From Leucobacter sp. (lineage in GTDB: Bacteria > Actinomycetota > Actinomycetes > Actinomycetales > Microbacteriaceae), in contig JAAZHL010000142.1 in NCBI GenBank assembly GCA_012510755.1, positions 1 to 7,509 on the forward strand: DNA of 7,509 bases, in the 5' to 3' direction. Below, piece by piece: positions 1-5,653 of this stretch; the first letter of the stretch is position 1; each line of letters starts with the position of its first letter. Position numbers and translations under genes: made by a program. The notes beneath the pieces were generated by a model. The model was not told the origin of the DNA, searched no databases, and saw only the letters and a list, made by a program, of their open reading frames with translations.

Positions 1-964
1 ATTCTGCTGTGCGACGCACCTCATCAAGGCGAGAGAAATCAATCTGCGGGTCGATGCCTTGCGTGAACATGTTGATGCCGAGCGCAACCAGATCGACATT
101 GCCCGTGCGCTCACCGTTGCCGAACAAGCACCCCTCAATACGATCGGCGCCAGCGAGATACCCGAGCTCAGCTGCAGCGACACCGGTGCCACGGTCATTG
201 TGCGGGTGCAGCGAGATGATCACGTTCTCGCGATGGTTCAGGTGCCTGCCCATCCATTCGATCGAATCGGCATAGACGTTAGGAGTAGCCATTTCAACGG
301 TGGCCGGCAGGTTGATAATCACCTTGCGTTCCGGAGTCGGCTGAAAAATCTCGAGCACCTCATTGCAGACCTCTACGGCATACTCAAGTTCGGTGCCGGT
401 GTATGACTCAGGTGAGTACTCGTAGTAGATGTCGGTGTCGGCGCAGATAGGTTCGCTCGCAACGCACAGGCGAGCGCCCTCGAGTGCGATCTTCTTAATG
501 CCCTCGCGATCCTCCCTGAACACCACATCTCGCTGCAAAATGCTCGTGGAGTTGTACAGGTGCACGATTGCTTGCTTCGCACCGATCAACGACTCATAGG
601 TACGCGTAATCAAGTGCTCGCGCGCCTGAGTCAACACTTGAATCGTCACATCATCGGGAATCGCATTGTCTTCAATCAGGTGGCGCACAAAGTCGAAATC
701 GGTCTGGCTCGCGCTCGGAAACCCAACTTCGATCTCTTTGTACCCCATCTTGACGAGCAGGTCGAACATCACTCGCTTGCGCTCTGGGCTCATCGGGTCG
801 ATCAGCGCCTGATTGCCGTCGCGCAGGTCAACTGCGCACCAGCGTGGCGCCTCGGTGATTCGCTTGCTGGGCCAAGTTCGGTCAGGCAAATCAACCTGAA
901 TAATCTCGTGGTACGGACGATACTTGTGAATCGGCATACCTGATGGTTGCTGCGTGTTCTTCAT
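1..964 (-). CDS. leuA: 2-isopropylmalate synthase, N-terminal 321 residues (3' end off the window)
   Basis: This enzyme condenses acetyl-CoA with 2-oxoisovalerate to 2-isopropylmalate, the committed step of leucine biosynthesis in the cytoplasm. The frame stays open from ATG at 964 to the left edge. Visible catalytic-barrel motifs are LRDGNQ (residues 47-52), the SLHPHND metal-binding segment (251-257) and GNGERTGN (282-289). D49, H253 and H255 are the expected metal ligands, R48 the catalytic arginine and E186 a conserved acid; from memory these sit at a constant offset of 32 from the Mycobacterium tuberculosis enzyme. The long N-terminus before RDGNQ and the segment ASEPICADTDIYYEYSPES mark the type 2 actinobacterial form, usually about 570-640 residues, so about half is missing, including the C-terminal leucine-binding domain. 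A purine-rich GAGAG (973-977) lies 8 bases before the ATG. The gene is separated from era by a 202-bp leader region with its own promoter, so it is probably expressed independently and controlled by leucine supply. Confidence 0.96.
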   Translation of the reverse strand, partial: MKNTQQPSGMPIHKYRPYHEIIQVDLPDRTWPSKRITEAPRWCAVDLRDGNQALIDPMSPERKRVMFDLLVKMGYKEIEVGFPSASQTDFDFVRHLIEDNAIPDDVTIQVLTQAREHLITRTYESLIGAKQAIVHLYNSTSILQRDVVFREDREGIKKIALEGARLCVASEPICADTDIYYEYSPESYTGTELEYAVEVCNEVLEIFQPTPERKVIINLPATVEMATPNVYADSIEWMGRHLNHRENVIISLHPHNDRGTGVAAAELGYLAGADRIEGCLFGNGERTGNVDLVALGINMFTQGIDPQIDFSRLDEVRRTAE

Positions 965-972
965 AGTCTTTT

Positions 973-977
973 CTCTC
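973..977 (-). promoter_or_regulatory. Weak Shine-Dalgarno of leuA
   Basis: On the minus strand GAGAG stands 8 bases before the leuA ATG at 964, inside the purine run AGCGAGAGAAAAG. It is a modest match to the anti-Shine-Dalgarno sequence. Three of its bases (975-977) are in the candidate sequestering stem described for 975-1047, which is why this site matters for regulation. Confidence 0.55.
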
Positions 978-1047
978 GCTAGGTTTTTTGCTCAGCCAAC
1001 GCAAACACCGCGACGAGGGAGGCCTGTGAATTTAGGACTCGTCGCGG
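975..1047 (-). promoter_or_regulatory. Candidate leucine attenuator: two mutually exclusive RNA hairpins before leuA
   Basis: In the minus-strand RNA, 1047-1038 (CCGCGACGAG) pairs perfectly over 10 bp with 1017-1008 (CTCGTCGCGG), leaving a 20-nt loop. The left arm is the end of the leader-peptide ORF. The right arm can instead join a longer stem that reaches the leuA ribosome-binding site: 1017-1013 with 975-979 (4 Watson-Crick pairs plus one U-G), 1009-1007 with 982-984, and 1005-1001 with 987-991, closing a 9-nt loop (992-1000). Neither stem is followed by a clean U run, which favours translational over transcriptional control. The inferred logic is as follows. In leucine shortage a ribosome stalls on the Leu codons, the left arm is free, the upstream hairpin forms and the ribosome-binding site stays open. 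In leucine sufficiency the ribosome reaches the stop codon at 1034-1032, covers the left arm and lets the right arm sequester the site. Pairings are seen in the sequence; the switch is inference. Confidence 0.6.
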
Positions 1048-1076
1048 CAACTAAGAAGAAGCAAGCCGAACAGCAT
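1032..1076 (-). CDS. Leucine leader peptide upstream of leuA, 14 residues
   Basis: ATG at 1076 to TAA at 1034-1032 encodes MLFGLLLLSCRDES. Five of the 14 residues are leucine, four of them consecutive (TTG CTT CTT CTT), which is the hallmark of a leader peptide that senses charged leucyl-tRNA. The peptide itself probably has no function beyond its translation. No Shine-Dalgarno sequence precedes the ATG. Instead a -10 hexamer lies exactly where it would start transcription at the A of the ATG, so the peptide is probably translated from a leaderless mRNA, a common arrangement in Actinobacteria. The last codons (Arg-Asp-Glu) form the left arm of the attenuator hairpin and the stop codon lies in its loop. 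It ends 67 nt before leuA. The choice of TTG and CTT rather than CTG or CTC, in a GC-rich genome, would make stalling more sensitive. Confidence 0.78.
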   Translation of the reverse strand: MLFGLLLLSCRDES

Positions 1077-1082
1077 GACAAA

Positions 1083-1091
1083 AGCATAGCA
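1083..1091 (-). promoter_or_regulatory. leuA promoter, extended -10 element
   Basis: On the minus strand the sequence reads TGC TATGCT, an extended -10 (TGN) directly followed by a hexamer close to TATAAT. The last base of the hexamer is at 1083, so with the usual -12 to -7 placement transcription would begin at 1076, the A of the leader-peptide ATG. No convincing TTGACA lies 16-19 bases upstream, which is common for extended -10 promoters. The resulting leader before leuA would be about 112 nt. The start site is inferred from spacing, not observed. Confidence 0.6.
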
Positions 1092-1128
1092 CTCGACACA
1101 CCCGAAACGCACGAGAGGCCTCAGCTCA

Positions 1129-1165
1129 CACGGCAGCCGTGGCGCTCTCGCATACCAACGAGCGC
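1129..1165 (-). terminator. Possible era terminator: two adjacent dyads without a U tract
   Basis: Just after the era stop codon, 1160-1165 and 1142-1147 form a 6-bp inverted repeat (GCGCTC/GAGCGC) with a 12-nt loop. Immediately downstream, 1129-1141 is an odd palindrome (CACGGC-A-GCCGTG on the plus strand) that can fold as a 5-bp stem with a 3-nt loop. There is no run of U after either, so this is not a classical intrinsic terminator. It could be a weak actinobacterial-type terminator separating the operon from leuA, or a protein-binding site upstream of the leuA promoter. Confidence 0.3.
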
Positions 1166-1166
1166 A

Positions 1167-2057
1167 TCAGAAACCGAGCTTACGCAGTGCCTTCGGGTCT
1201 CGTTGCCACTCCTTCAACACTTTCACTCGCAACGACAGATAGACCTTCGCTCCAAGCAGCTGTTCAATTTCTTTGCGGGCGCGCTCGCCCACTTCTCGCA
1301 GCCTGGCGCCGCCCTTACCGATGACGATACCCTTCTGGCTGTCACGTTCGACGAAGAGCGATGCATAGATTTCAAGCAGCCCGTCTTCACGCTCTTCACG
1401 GTCGTCGACCATGGCCGCCAAGGAGTGCGGCAGCTCTTCGCGAACACCGTCGAGGGCGGCTTCGCGAATGAGTTCAGCAATGCGATCATCTTCGCGTTCT
1501 TCAGTGGTCGTGTCGTCGTCATAAAGTTGCGCAGACTCGGGCATCAGCTCGAGCAAGACGTTGGTGAGCACTTCGAGCTGCTCGTTCGTTACCGCTGAAA
1601 TTGGCACCACCGCGTCCCAATCGCGAAGCGCACCGAGCTGAGTCAGCTGTTCAATGATTTGACTGTTTGACGCCTGATCGACCTTGGTCAACACGGCAAC
1701 CTTCTTCGCCCGCGGAAAATCGTTCAAGCGCTCATTAATGAACCGATCGCCTGGGCCGAGTTTTTCATTCGCCGGCACACAAAACCCAATGACGTCAACG
1801 TCACCCAGTGTCGCTTCTACCAACGCGTTTAAGCGTTCGCCCAAGAGCGTCCGGGGCCGGTGAATGCCCGGCGTATCGACAATGATCAGTTGCCCATCAT
1901 CACGATGTAGCACACCGCGAATCACCCGTCGCGTTGTTTGCGGCTTTGGGCTGGTTATCGCGATCTTTTCGCCCACGAGCGCGTTGGTCAACGTCGACTT
2001 TCCGACATTAGGTCGGCCAACAAAACTGACAAACCCTGCCCGATATTTCTCGCCCAT
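1167..2057 (-). CDS. era: GTPase Era, 30S ribosome assembly factor
   Basis: Era is a GTPase with a C-terminal KH domain that binds the 3' end of 16S rRNA and supports late 30S maturation. All five G motifs are present in the 296-residue product: G1 GRPNVGKS (14-21), the switch threonines TT (41-42), G3 DTPG (61-64), G4 TKVD (124-127) and G5 SAV (154-156). The KH signature GIVIGKGG is at 243-250, followed by the usual helix and a C-terminal LGF ending. Length is normal (about 300). The ATG start overlaps the stop of the CorC-like gene by one base (TGATG), and a strong GAGGGGG lies about 5 bases upstream, so the start is secure. It is the last gene of the tightly packed run and shares its ribosome-maturation theme with ybeY and rsmE. 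An acidic insert DDDTTTEEREDD (180-191) lies between the G and KH domains, as is usual in this family. Confidence 0.98.
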   Translation of the reverse strand: MGEKYRAGFVSFVGRPNVGKSTLTNALVGEKIAITSPKPQTTRRVIRGVLHRDDGQLIIVDTPGIHRPRTLLGERLNALVEATLGDVDVIGFCVPANEKLGPGDRFINERLNDFPRAKKVAVLTKVDQASNSQIIEQLTQLGALRDWDAVVPISAVTNEQLEVLTNVLLELMPESAQLYDDDTTTEEREDDRIAELIREAALDGVREELPHSLAAMVDDREEREDGLLEIYASLFVERDSQKGIVIGKGGARLREVGERARKEIEQLLGAKVYLSLRVKVLKEWQRDPKALRKLGF

Positions 2058-2965
2058 CAGGCCCCCTCAAGGTGTACTGCATCTATTTCACCGGTGGCAG
2101 GCCCCACCCAGCGCGCGCCGACAGCTACCAAGCGCTTTCTCTTTCGCTCAGTTTGCAAGGCGGTGAGTTCAATGCCACGAACGTTCACGGTGTCGCCCTC
2201 TTCAGCAAGCCGACCGAGATGTTTGGCGACAAGACCACCGACGCTATCAACCTCATCGTCTTCGAGTTCAATGCCAAAAAGTCCACCGAGACGATCGATC
2301 GGCAGCCGAGAACTGACCTTCAACGATCCGTCTGCGAGCGCCTCCACCTCGGCAAACTCACGGTCGTGTTCGTCGCTGATATCACCAAGCAGTTCTTCAA
2401 TGAGGTCTTCGAGAGTGACAAGACCCGAGATGCCACCGTATTCGTCAACGACGAGCGCGAGGTGATTCGCTTCACGCTGCATCTGCCGAAGCAACTCATC
2501 AGCGCGCTGCAGTTCGGGTACAAACATCGCAGGCTTCGTGATTCGAGTCACGAGCGCTGTCTCAGCTTCGTCGGGTCTGCGCAATTGAAAGCCGCTTGCG
2601 TCGCGCAAGTATACGACGCCTTCGACGTTATCGGCGTCTCCGGCTGCTACGACAGGCGCTCGCGAGTGCCGCGAGCTGAGCAGCAGTTCAAGTGCCTCGC
2701 GCACTGTCTGGTCGGCATCGATCGTCACCATGTCAGTGCGCGGCACCATCACTTCGCGGGTGAGTGTCTCACCGAATTCGACCAACGAATGAATGTAGTC
2801 GCGGTCATCTTCTTCGAGCAGGTCTTGCTCTGCCGCCTGGTCAACCAGCGAAAGCAGCAGTTCTTCATCTCGTACCCGGCCGCGCCAAAGTCCGACGCGA
2901 CCAGAGAGGCGTTTACCGGTCTCGGCAAGACGAGTAAACACGCCCGGCAACGGTTCTTCGCTCAT
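2057..2965 (-). CDS. CBS-pair and CorC/HlyC-domain protein, soluble YbeX type
   Basis: The 302-residue product has an N-terminal stretch resembling E. coli YbeX/CorC (DEELLLSLVDQAAEQDLLEE, about 33-52), a conserved VMVPRTDM block (72-79), two CBS domains (about 70-130 and 138-196) with HSRAPVV (100-106) and VDEYGG (173-178), and a C-terminal CorC/HlyC transporter-associated domain (about 210-288). CBS pairs typically bind adenosine nucleotides. The family has been called hemolysin or magnesium/cobalt efflux protein, and E. coli YbeX has also been tied to ribosome metabolism, which fits its place between ybeY and era. There is no transmembrane segment and no N-terminal DUF21 domain. A longer form is ruled out because the ATG overlaps the ybeY stop by 4 bases (ATGA), so upstream DNA is ybeY. 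GGGGG lies two bases before the ATG. Exact function is uncertain; the domain call is firm. Confidence 0.93.
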   Translation of the reverse strand: MSEEPLPGVFTRLAETGKRLSGRVGLWRGRVRDEELLLSLVDQAAEQDLLEEDDRDYIHSLVEFGETLTREVMVPRTDMVTIDADQTVREALELLLSSRHSRAPVVAAGDADNVEGVVYLRDASGFQLRRPDEAETALVTRITKPAMFVPELQRADELLRQMQREANHLALVVDEYGGISGLVTLEDLIEELLGDISDEHDREFAEVEALADGSLKVSSRLPIDRLGGLFGIELEDDEVDSVGGLVAKHLGRLAEEGDTVNVRGIELTALQTERKRKRLVAVGARWVGPATGEIDAVHLEGA

Positions 2966-3426
2966 CGCCCCCGTCGCTCTCGCGCCGTGAACGTTGCAAC
3001 CAGGTCTCGCTGCAAGCCGAACATCTCGGCCTCTTCAACTGGTGTCGCGTGGTCGAAACCGAGTAGGTGCAGCATGCCATGGGTCAACAAGATATGCACT
3101 TCGGTGTCAGTATCGTGCCCTGCAGCCTCCGCCTGGCTCGCGGCCACCTGCGGGCAAATTACCACGTCGCCGAGCAGACCAGCCCGAGTCGGCGAATCTG
3201 GGCGCCCCGGGCGAAGCTCATCCATCGGAAAGCTCAAAACATCGGTGGGCCCGGGCTCATTCATCCACTCGATATGCAGCCGCTCGATTGCCGCCTCATC
3301 GACAAGCGAAATACCTATTTCAGTCTGTGGATGCACATGCAGCGCTTCGAGCACAAAATCAGCGAGCCGCTGCAACACCTGCTCGTCGATGTTCATGCCT
3401 GATTCGTTATTGATCTCAACGCTCAC
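2962..3426 (-). CDS. ybeY: rRNA maturation RNase / endoribonuclease YbeY
   Basis: YbeY is a metal-dependent single-strand endoribonuclease involved in 16S rRNA 3'-end maturation and 70S quality control. The 154-residue product carries the diagnostic zinc motif HGMLHLLGFDH (116-126), giving ligands H116, H120 and H126, plus the conserved TDVLSFP (61-67) and GDVVIC (86-91) blocks. Length is typical (about 150-180). The GTG start at 3426 is chosen because it gives the family's usual beginning, MSVEINNESG; the internal Met at residue 11 would delete it. The GTG overlaps the phoH stop by 4 bases (GTGA), implying translational coupling, and a weak AGAGAAG precedes it. Its neighbours PhoH, the YbeX-type protein and Era form the widely conserved phoH-ybeY-ybeX-type cluster. 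Confidence 0.97.
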   Translation of the reverse strand: MSVEINNESGMNIDEQVLQRLADFVLEALHVHPQTEIGISLVDEAAIERLHIEWMNEPGPTDVLSFPMDELRPGRPDSPTRAGLLGDVVICPQVAASQAEAAGHDTDTEVHILLTHGMLHLLGFDHATPVEEAEMFGLQRDLVATFTARERRGR

Positions 3427-4445
3427 TGTGTGCTTCTCTCATCGCTGCCCTGGGCTGCCCGGGCGTGCTGTTGCTCTTCGTATGCCGTATAGGCGTCAAC
3501 GATCCGACCGACCAAGCTGTGACGAACAATATCGTCAGCGGTAAGGTCAGCGAAATGGATGTCTTCAACCCCACGTAAGTTGCGGCTCACCACTCTCAGG
3601 CCGCTTGAGGCTAACGGCAGGTCGACCTGCGTGATATCGCCAGTCACGACCATTTTTGAGCCATAGCCGAGTCGGGTGAGAAACATCTTCATCTGCTCGG
3701 GAGTGGTGTTTTGTGCTTCGTCAAGAATGACAAAAGACTCGTTCAGCGTGCGACCGCGCATGTAGGCAAGCGGGGCCACCTCAATGGTGCCGCTCGCCAT
3801 GAGTTTCGGCACTGCATCGGTCTCCATCATCGAGCCAACCGCGTCAAAGAGCGGGCGCAGGTATGGGTCGATTTTGTCTTCGAGCGTGCCGGGCAAGTAC
3901 CCGAGCCGCTCGCCCGCTTCAACGGCGGGTCGGGTCAAGATGATCTTCGACACCTCGCGACGCTGCAAGGCCTGCACCGCTTTCGCAATGGCCAGGTAGG
4001 TCATGCCAGAGCCGGCTGGGCCGATTTCAAAGGTAACCGTGTGCTGTTCAAGGCCATCAACGTAGGCACGCAGGCCAGCAGTTTGCGGCCGAATTGAATT
4101 TCCACGCACGGTCACGATCGGCTCGCTGAGCACCCGAGCGGCCTGAGTCCCCTGACCGCTCGCCACCATGCGGGTCACTTCTCGCACGTCTTGACCTGAG
4201 ACTGCCCCGCTGCGTCGAGCCACTTCGAGCACCTCAGTCACGACAATCTCTGCGGCTTTCACCTGTGCTGCCGGTCCGCTTAACGTGAGCACATGGTCGC
4301 GGGCGTGAAACGTCACGTCGGGATGTTGCCGCTCAAGATCGGCGATGAGCTGATCGCGGTGCCCAAGAAACTGGGCGAGGTCTACTCCGGTGAGCAGCAC
4401 CGTGCGCTGCAGTGATGTGACACTCGAATCAGGCGCTTCAGGCAC
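3423..4445 (-). CDS. phoH: PhoH-family protein with altered Walker A motif
   Basis: PhoH-family proteins are cytoplasmic P-loop ATPases, often linked to RNA metabolism and found beside ybeY. The 340-residue product has a KH-like N-terminal region (about 15-80), then the PhoH core. Conserved blocks include ILTRPAVEAGERLGYLPG (169-186), KIDPYLRPL (191-199), EVAPLAYMRGRTL (222-234), Walker B FVILDEAQNT (238-247) and VVTGDITQ (266-273). The Walker A, normally GPAGTGKT or GPAGSGKT, reads GPAGSGMT (142-149): the nucleotide-binding lysine is Met148 (codon ATG, 4004-4002). One base change from AAG would explain it, so a sequencing error must be considered, but the reading frame and all other motifs are intact. 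The GTG start overlaps the HIT stop by one base (TAGTG), and AGAGGG lies 9 bases upstream. Length is normal for the family. ATPase activity is therefore in doubt, although family membership is not. Confidence 0.95.
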   Translation of the reverse strand: MPEAPDSSVTSLQRTVLLTGVDLAQFLGHRDQLIADLERQHPDVTFHARDHVLTLSGPAAQVKAAEIVVTEVLEVARRSGAVSGQDVREVTRMVASGQGTQAARVLSEPIVTVRGNSIRPQTAGLRAYVDGLEQHTVTFEIGPAGSGMTYLAIAKAVQALQRREVSKIILTRPAVEAGERLGYLPGTLEDKIDPYLRPLFDAVGSMMETDAVPKLMASGTIEVAPLAYMRGRTLNESFVILDEAQNTTPEQMKMFLTRLGYGSKMVVTGDITQVDLPLASSGLRVVSRNLRGVEDIHFADLTADDIVRHSLVGRIVDAYTAYEEQQHARAAQGSDERSTQ

Positions 4446-4792
4446 TAAAGAGAGCCCTCTGTCAGCCCGCCGGCAAGCAGGTGCGCGTGCACGTGGAAGA
4501 CGGTTTGCCCAGCGTTTGCACCGTTGTTGAAGACCAAGCGAAAATCACCGTCTGCGTGCTCACGCGCAAGCTGCTGCGCCACGTCAACGATCTCTGCGAG
4601 CAGACCCGGGTCTGCCGCCGCGAGTTCAGTCACGTTCGCATACGCGGTGGTTTTGGGAATGACCAGAATATGCACTGGGGCCTGCGGAGCAATGTCGTGA
4701 AACGCAATGACACGCTCAGTTTCGATGAGCTTCTCTACAGGGATCTCGCCTGACACAATCTTGCCGAACACCGTCTCTTCTGCCATGTGCAT
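4445..4792 (-). CDS. HIT-family (Hint-like) nucleotide phosphohydrolase
   Basis: HIT proteins hydrolyse nucleoside phosphoramidates or related nucleotides through a histidine triad. The 115-residue product has the N-terminal FGKIVSGEIP (9-18), the FHDIAPQAPVHILVIPK block (31-47), NNGANAGQTVFHVHAHLLAG (89-108) and the triad H100-H102-H104, with H102 the expected nucleophile. Length matches Hint (about 110-120). Two ATGs are possible, at 4792 and 4786 (residue 3). Neither has a Shine-Dalgarno sequence nearby, and a TAGACT hexamer at 4794-4799 would fit a leaderless start near 4786, so the N-terminus is uncertain by two residues. The gene follows an 80-bp spacer after rsmE and overlaps phoH by one base. 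The physiological substrate cannot be read from sequence. Confidence 0.95.
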   Translation of the reverse strand: MHMAEETVFGKIVSGEIPVEKLIETERVIAFHDIAPQAPVHILVIPKTTAYANVTELAAADPGLLAEIVDVAQQLAREHADGDFRLVFNNGANAGQTVFHVHAHLLAGGLTEGSL

Positions 4793-4793
4793 C

Positions 4794-4799
4794 AGTCTA
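4794..4799 (-). promoter_or_regulatory. Possible -10 element before the HIT gene
   Basis: TAGACT on the minus strand fits the TANNNT pattern, and its end lies 7 bases before the ATG at 4786. Transcription would then begin within a base of that codon. There is no TTGACA-like hexamer 16-18 bases further up, and no TGN extension, so the call rests on placement, on the lack of a ribosome-binding site, and on the 80-bp spacer. It may be chance. Confidence 0.22.
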
Positions 4800-4872
4800 T
4801 CGCGCTCGTATCGACGAACGCCTCTCTAGTCGCCATCGAAAGCATGCACCGGATCAGCAAGCCGCCAGCGCC

Positions 4873-5640
4873 CTACCAGCGACGCAACGAGACGTTCAGC
4901 ACGGCGAGAGCCGCGGCCCCCGCGCTTGACGTACGCAGCACGTGGCTCCCCAGCACGGTCGACGTGGCGCCTGCGCGCTGCAGACCAGCAACCTCGCTGT
5001 CGCTGAGGCCACCCTCGGGCCCAACGATCATGAGCACCTGTTCGACCTCGGGGTGCGAACACATCTCGGCCCACTCCGTGAGCGTACGATCGGCACGCGG
5101 GTGCAACACTGCTGCGATGACACCGGGCGCCCCAACTAGATCACAGAGCTCATCGGTCGACACAAACTGCCGCACCTCAGGCACCCGGGCACGCATTGAC
5201 TGTTTGGCAGCCTCGCGGGCGATCTTCGCCCATTTGGCAAGACCCTTCGCTGACTTCTCGGCCGCACCAGAGCCTGACCACCGCGACACCGAACGCGATG
5301 CCTGCCAGGCGATAACCTGATCAACTCCAAACTCAGTGGCCAGTTCGACTGCGCGTTCGTCCCGATCACCCTTGGCAAGAGCCTGGACGAGCACGAGTCG
5401 CGGCCGCGATTGGGCTGTCACCTCGATCTGATCGAGCCGCACAGCAAAACGGTCACGGTCAACTGCGACCACCTCACCGTGGCCGACTGTGCCTGCCGCG
5501 TCTCCCACAGCTATGCGTTCTGCCACGCGAAGCCTCGCCACGCGTACTGCGTGCCGGGCTTCTTCGCCTGTCACTGCAACGGTTGCGCCGACCGCGAAAG
5601 CGTCGGACGACACGCCCTCGGCATAGTACAAATTCGCCAC
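4873..5640 (-). CDS. rsmE: 16S rRNA (uracil-1498-N3)-methyltransferase RsmE
   Basis: RsmE methylates N3 of U1498 in 16S rRNA, in the decoding region, using S-adenosylmethionine. The 255-residue product shows an N-terminal PUA-like domain (about 1-75) with HAVRVARLRVAERIAVGD (30-47), then a SPOUT methyltransferase domain with LVQALAKGDRDE (84-95), ELATEFGVDQVI (99-110), the knot motif VGPEGGLSDSE (206-216) and LGSHVLRTSSAGAAALAVL (230-248). Length is normal for the family. GTG at 5640 is chosen because it gives the expected short lead into the PUA domain and has a GGGGG about 5 bases upstream; the nearby ATG just upstream is in another frame. It lies 13 bp after the dnaJ stop, so it is almost certainly cotranscribed with dnaJ. 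An alanine-rich linker around 126-150 is ordinary for this group. Confidence 0.96.
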   Translation of the reverse strand: MANLYYAEGVSSDAFAVGATVAVTGEEARHAVRVARLRVAERIAVGDAAGTVGHGEVVAVDRDRFAVRLDQIEVTAQSRPRLVLVQALAKGDRDERAVELATEFGVDQVIAWQASRSVSRWSGSGAAEKSAKGLAKWAKIAREAAKQSMRARVPEVRQFVSTDELCDLVGAPGVIAAVLHPRADRTLTEWAEMCSHPEVEQVLMIVGPEGGLSDSEVAGLQRAGATSTVLGSHVLRTSSAGAAALAVLNVSLRRW

Positions 5641-5653
5641 TCGGCCCCCATAG

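Noticed and set aside
1018..1037. Possible pseudoknot between the attenuator loop and downstream RNA
   Set aside because: I found no run of more than about four complementary bases between the loop and the sequence up to the leuA start.
954..1598. A 214-codon plus-strand open frame across the leuA leader and the end of era
   Set aside because: It is antisense to era and to the leader elements, its composition is that of a reverse-strand shadow, and it matches no family I recognise.
2072..3544. A 490-codon open frame on the plus strand, antisense to corC-like, ybeY and the end of phoH
   Set aside because: It is open only because of codon bias in the genes on the other strand. Its translation has no recognisable domain and it crosses three firmly identified genes.
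4873..4951. RsmE motif LGSHVLRT with His where E. coli has Arg, considered as a possible inactivating change
   Set aside because: That position varies among actinobacterial RsmE proteins as far as I recall, and the core GPEGG knot and LRT residues are intact.
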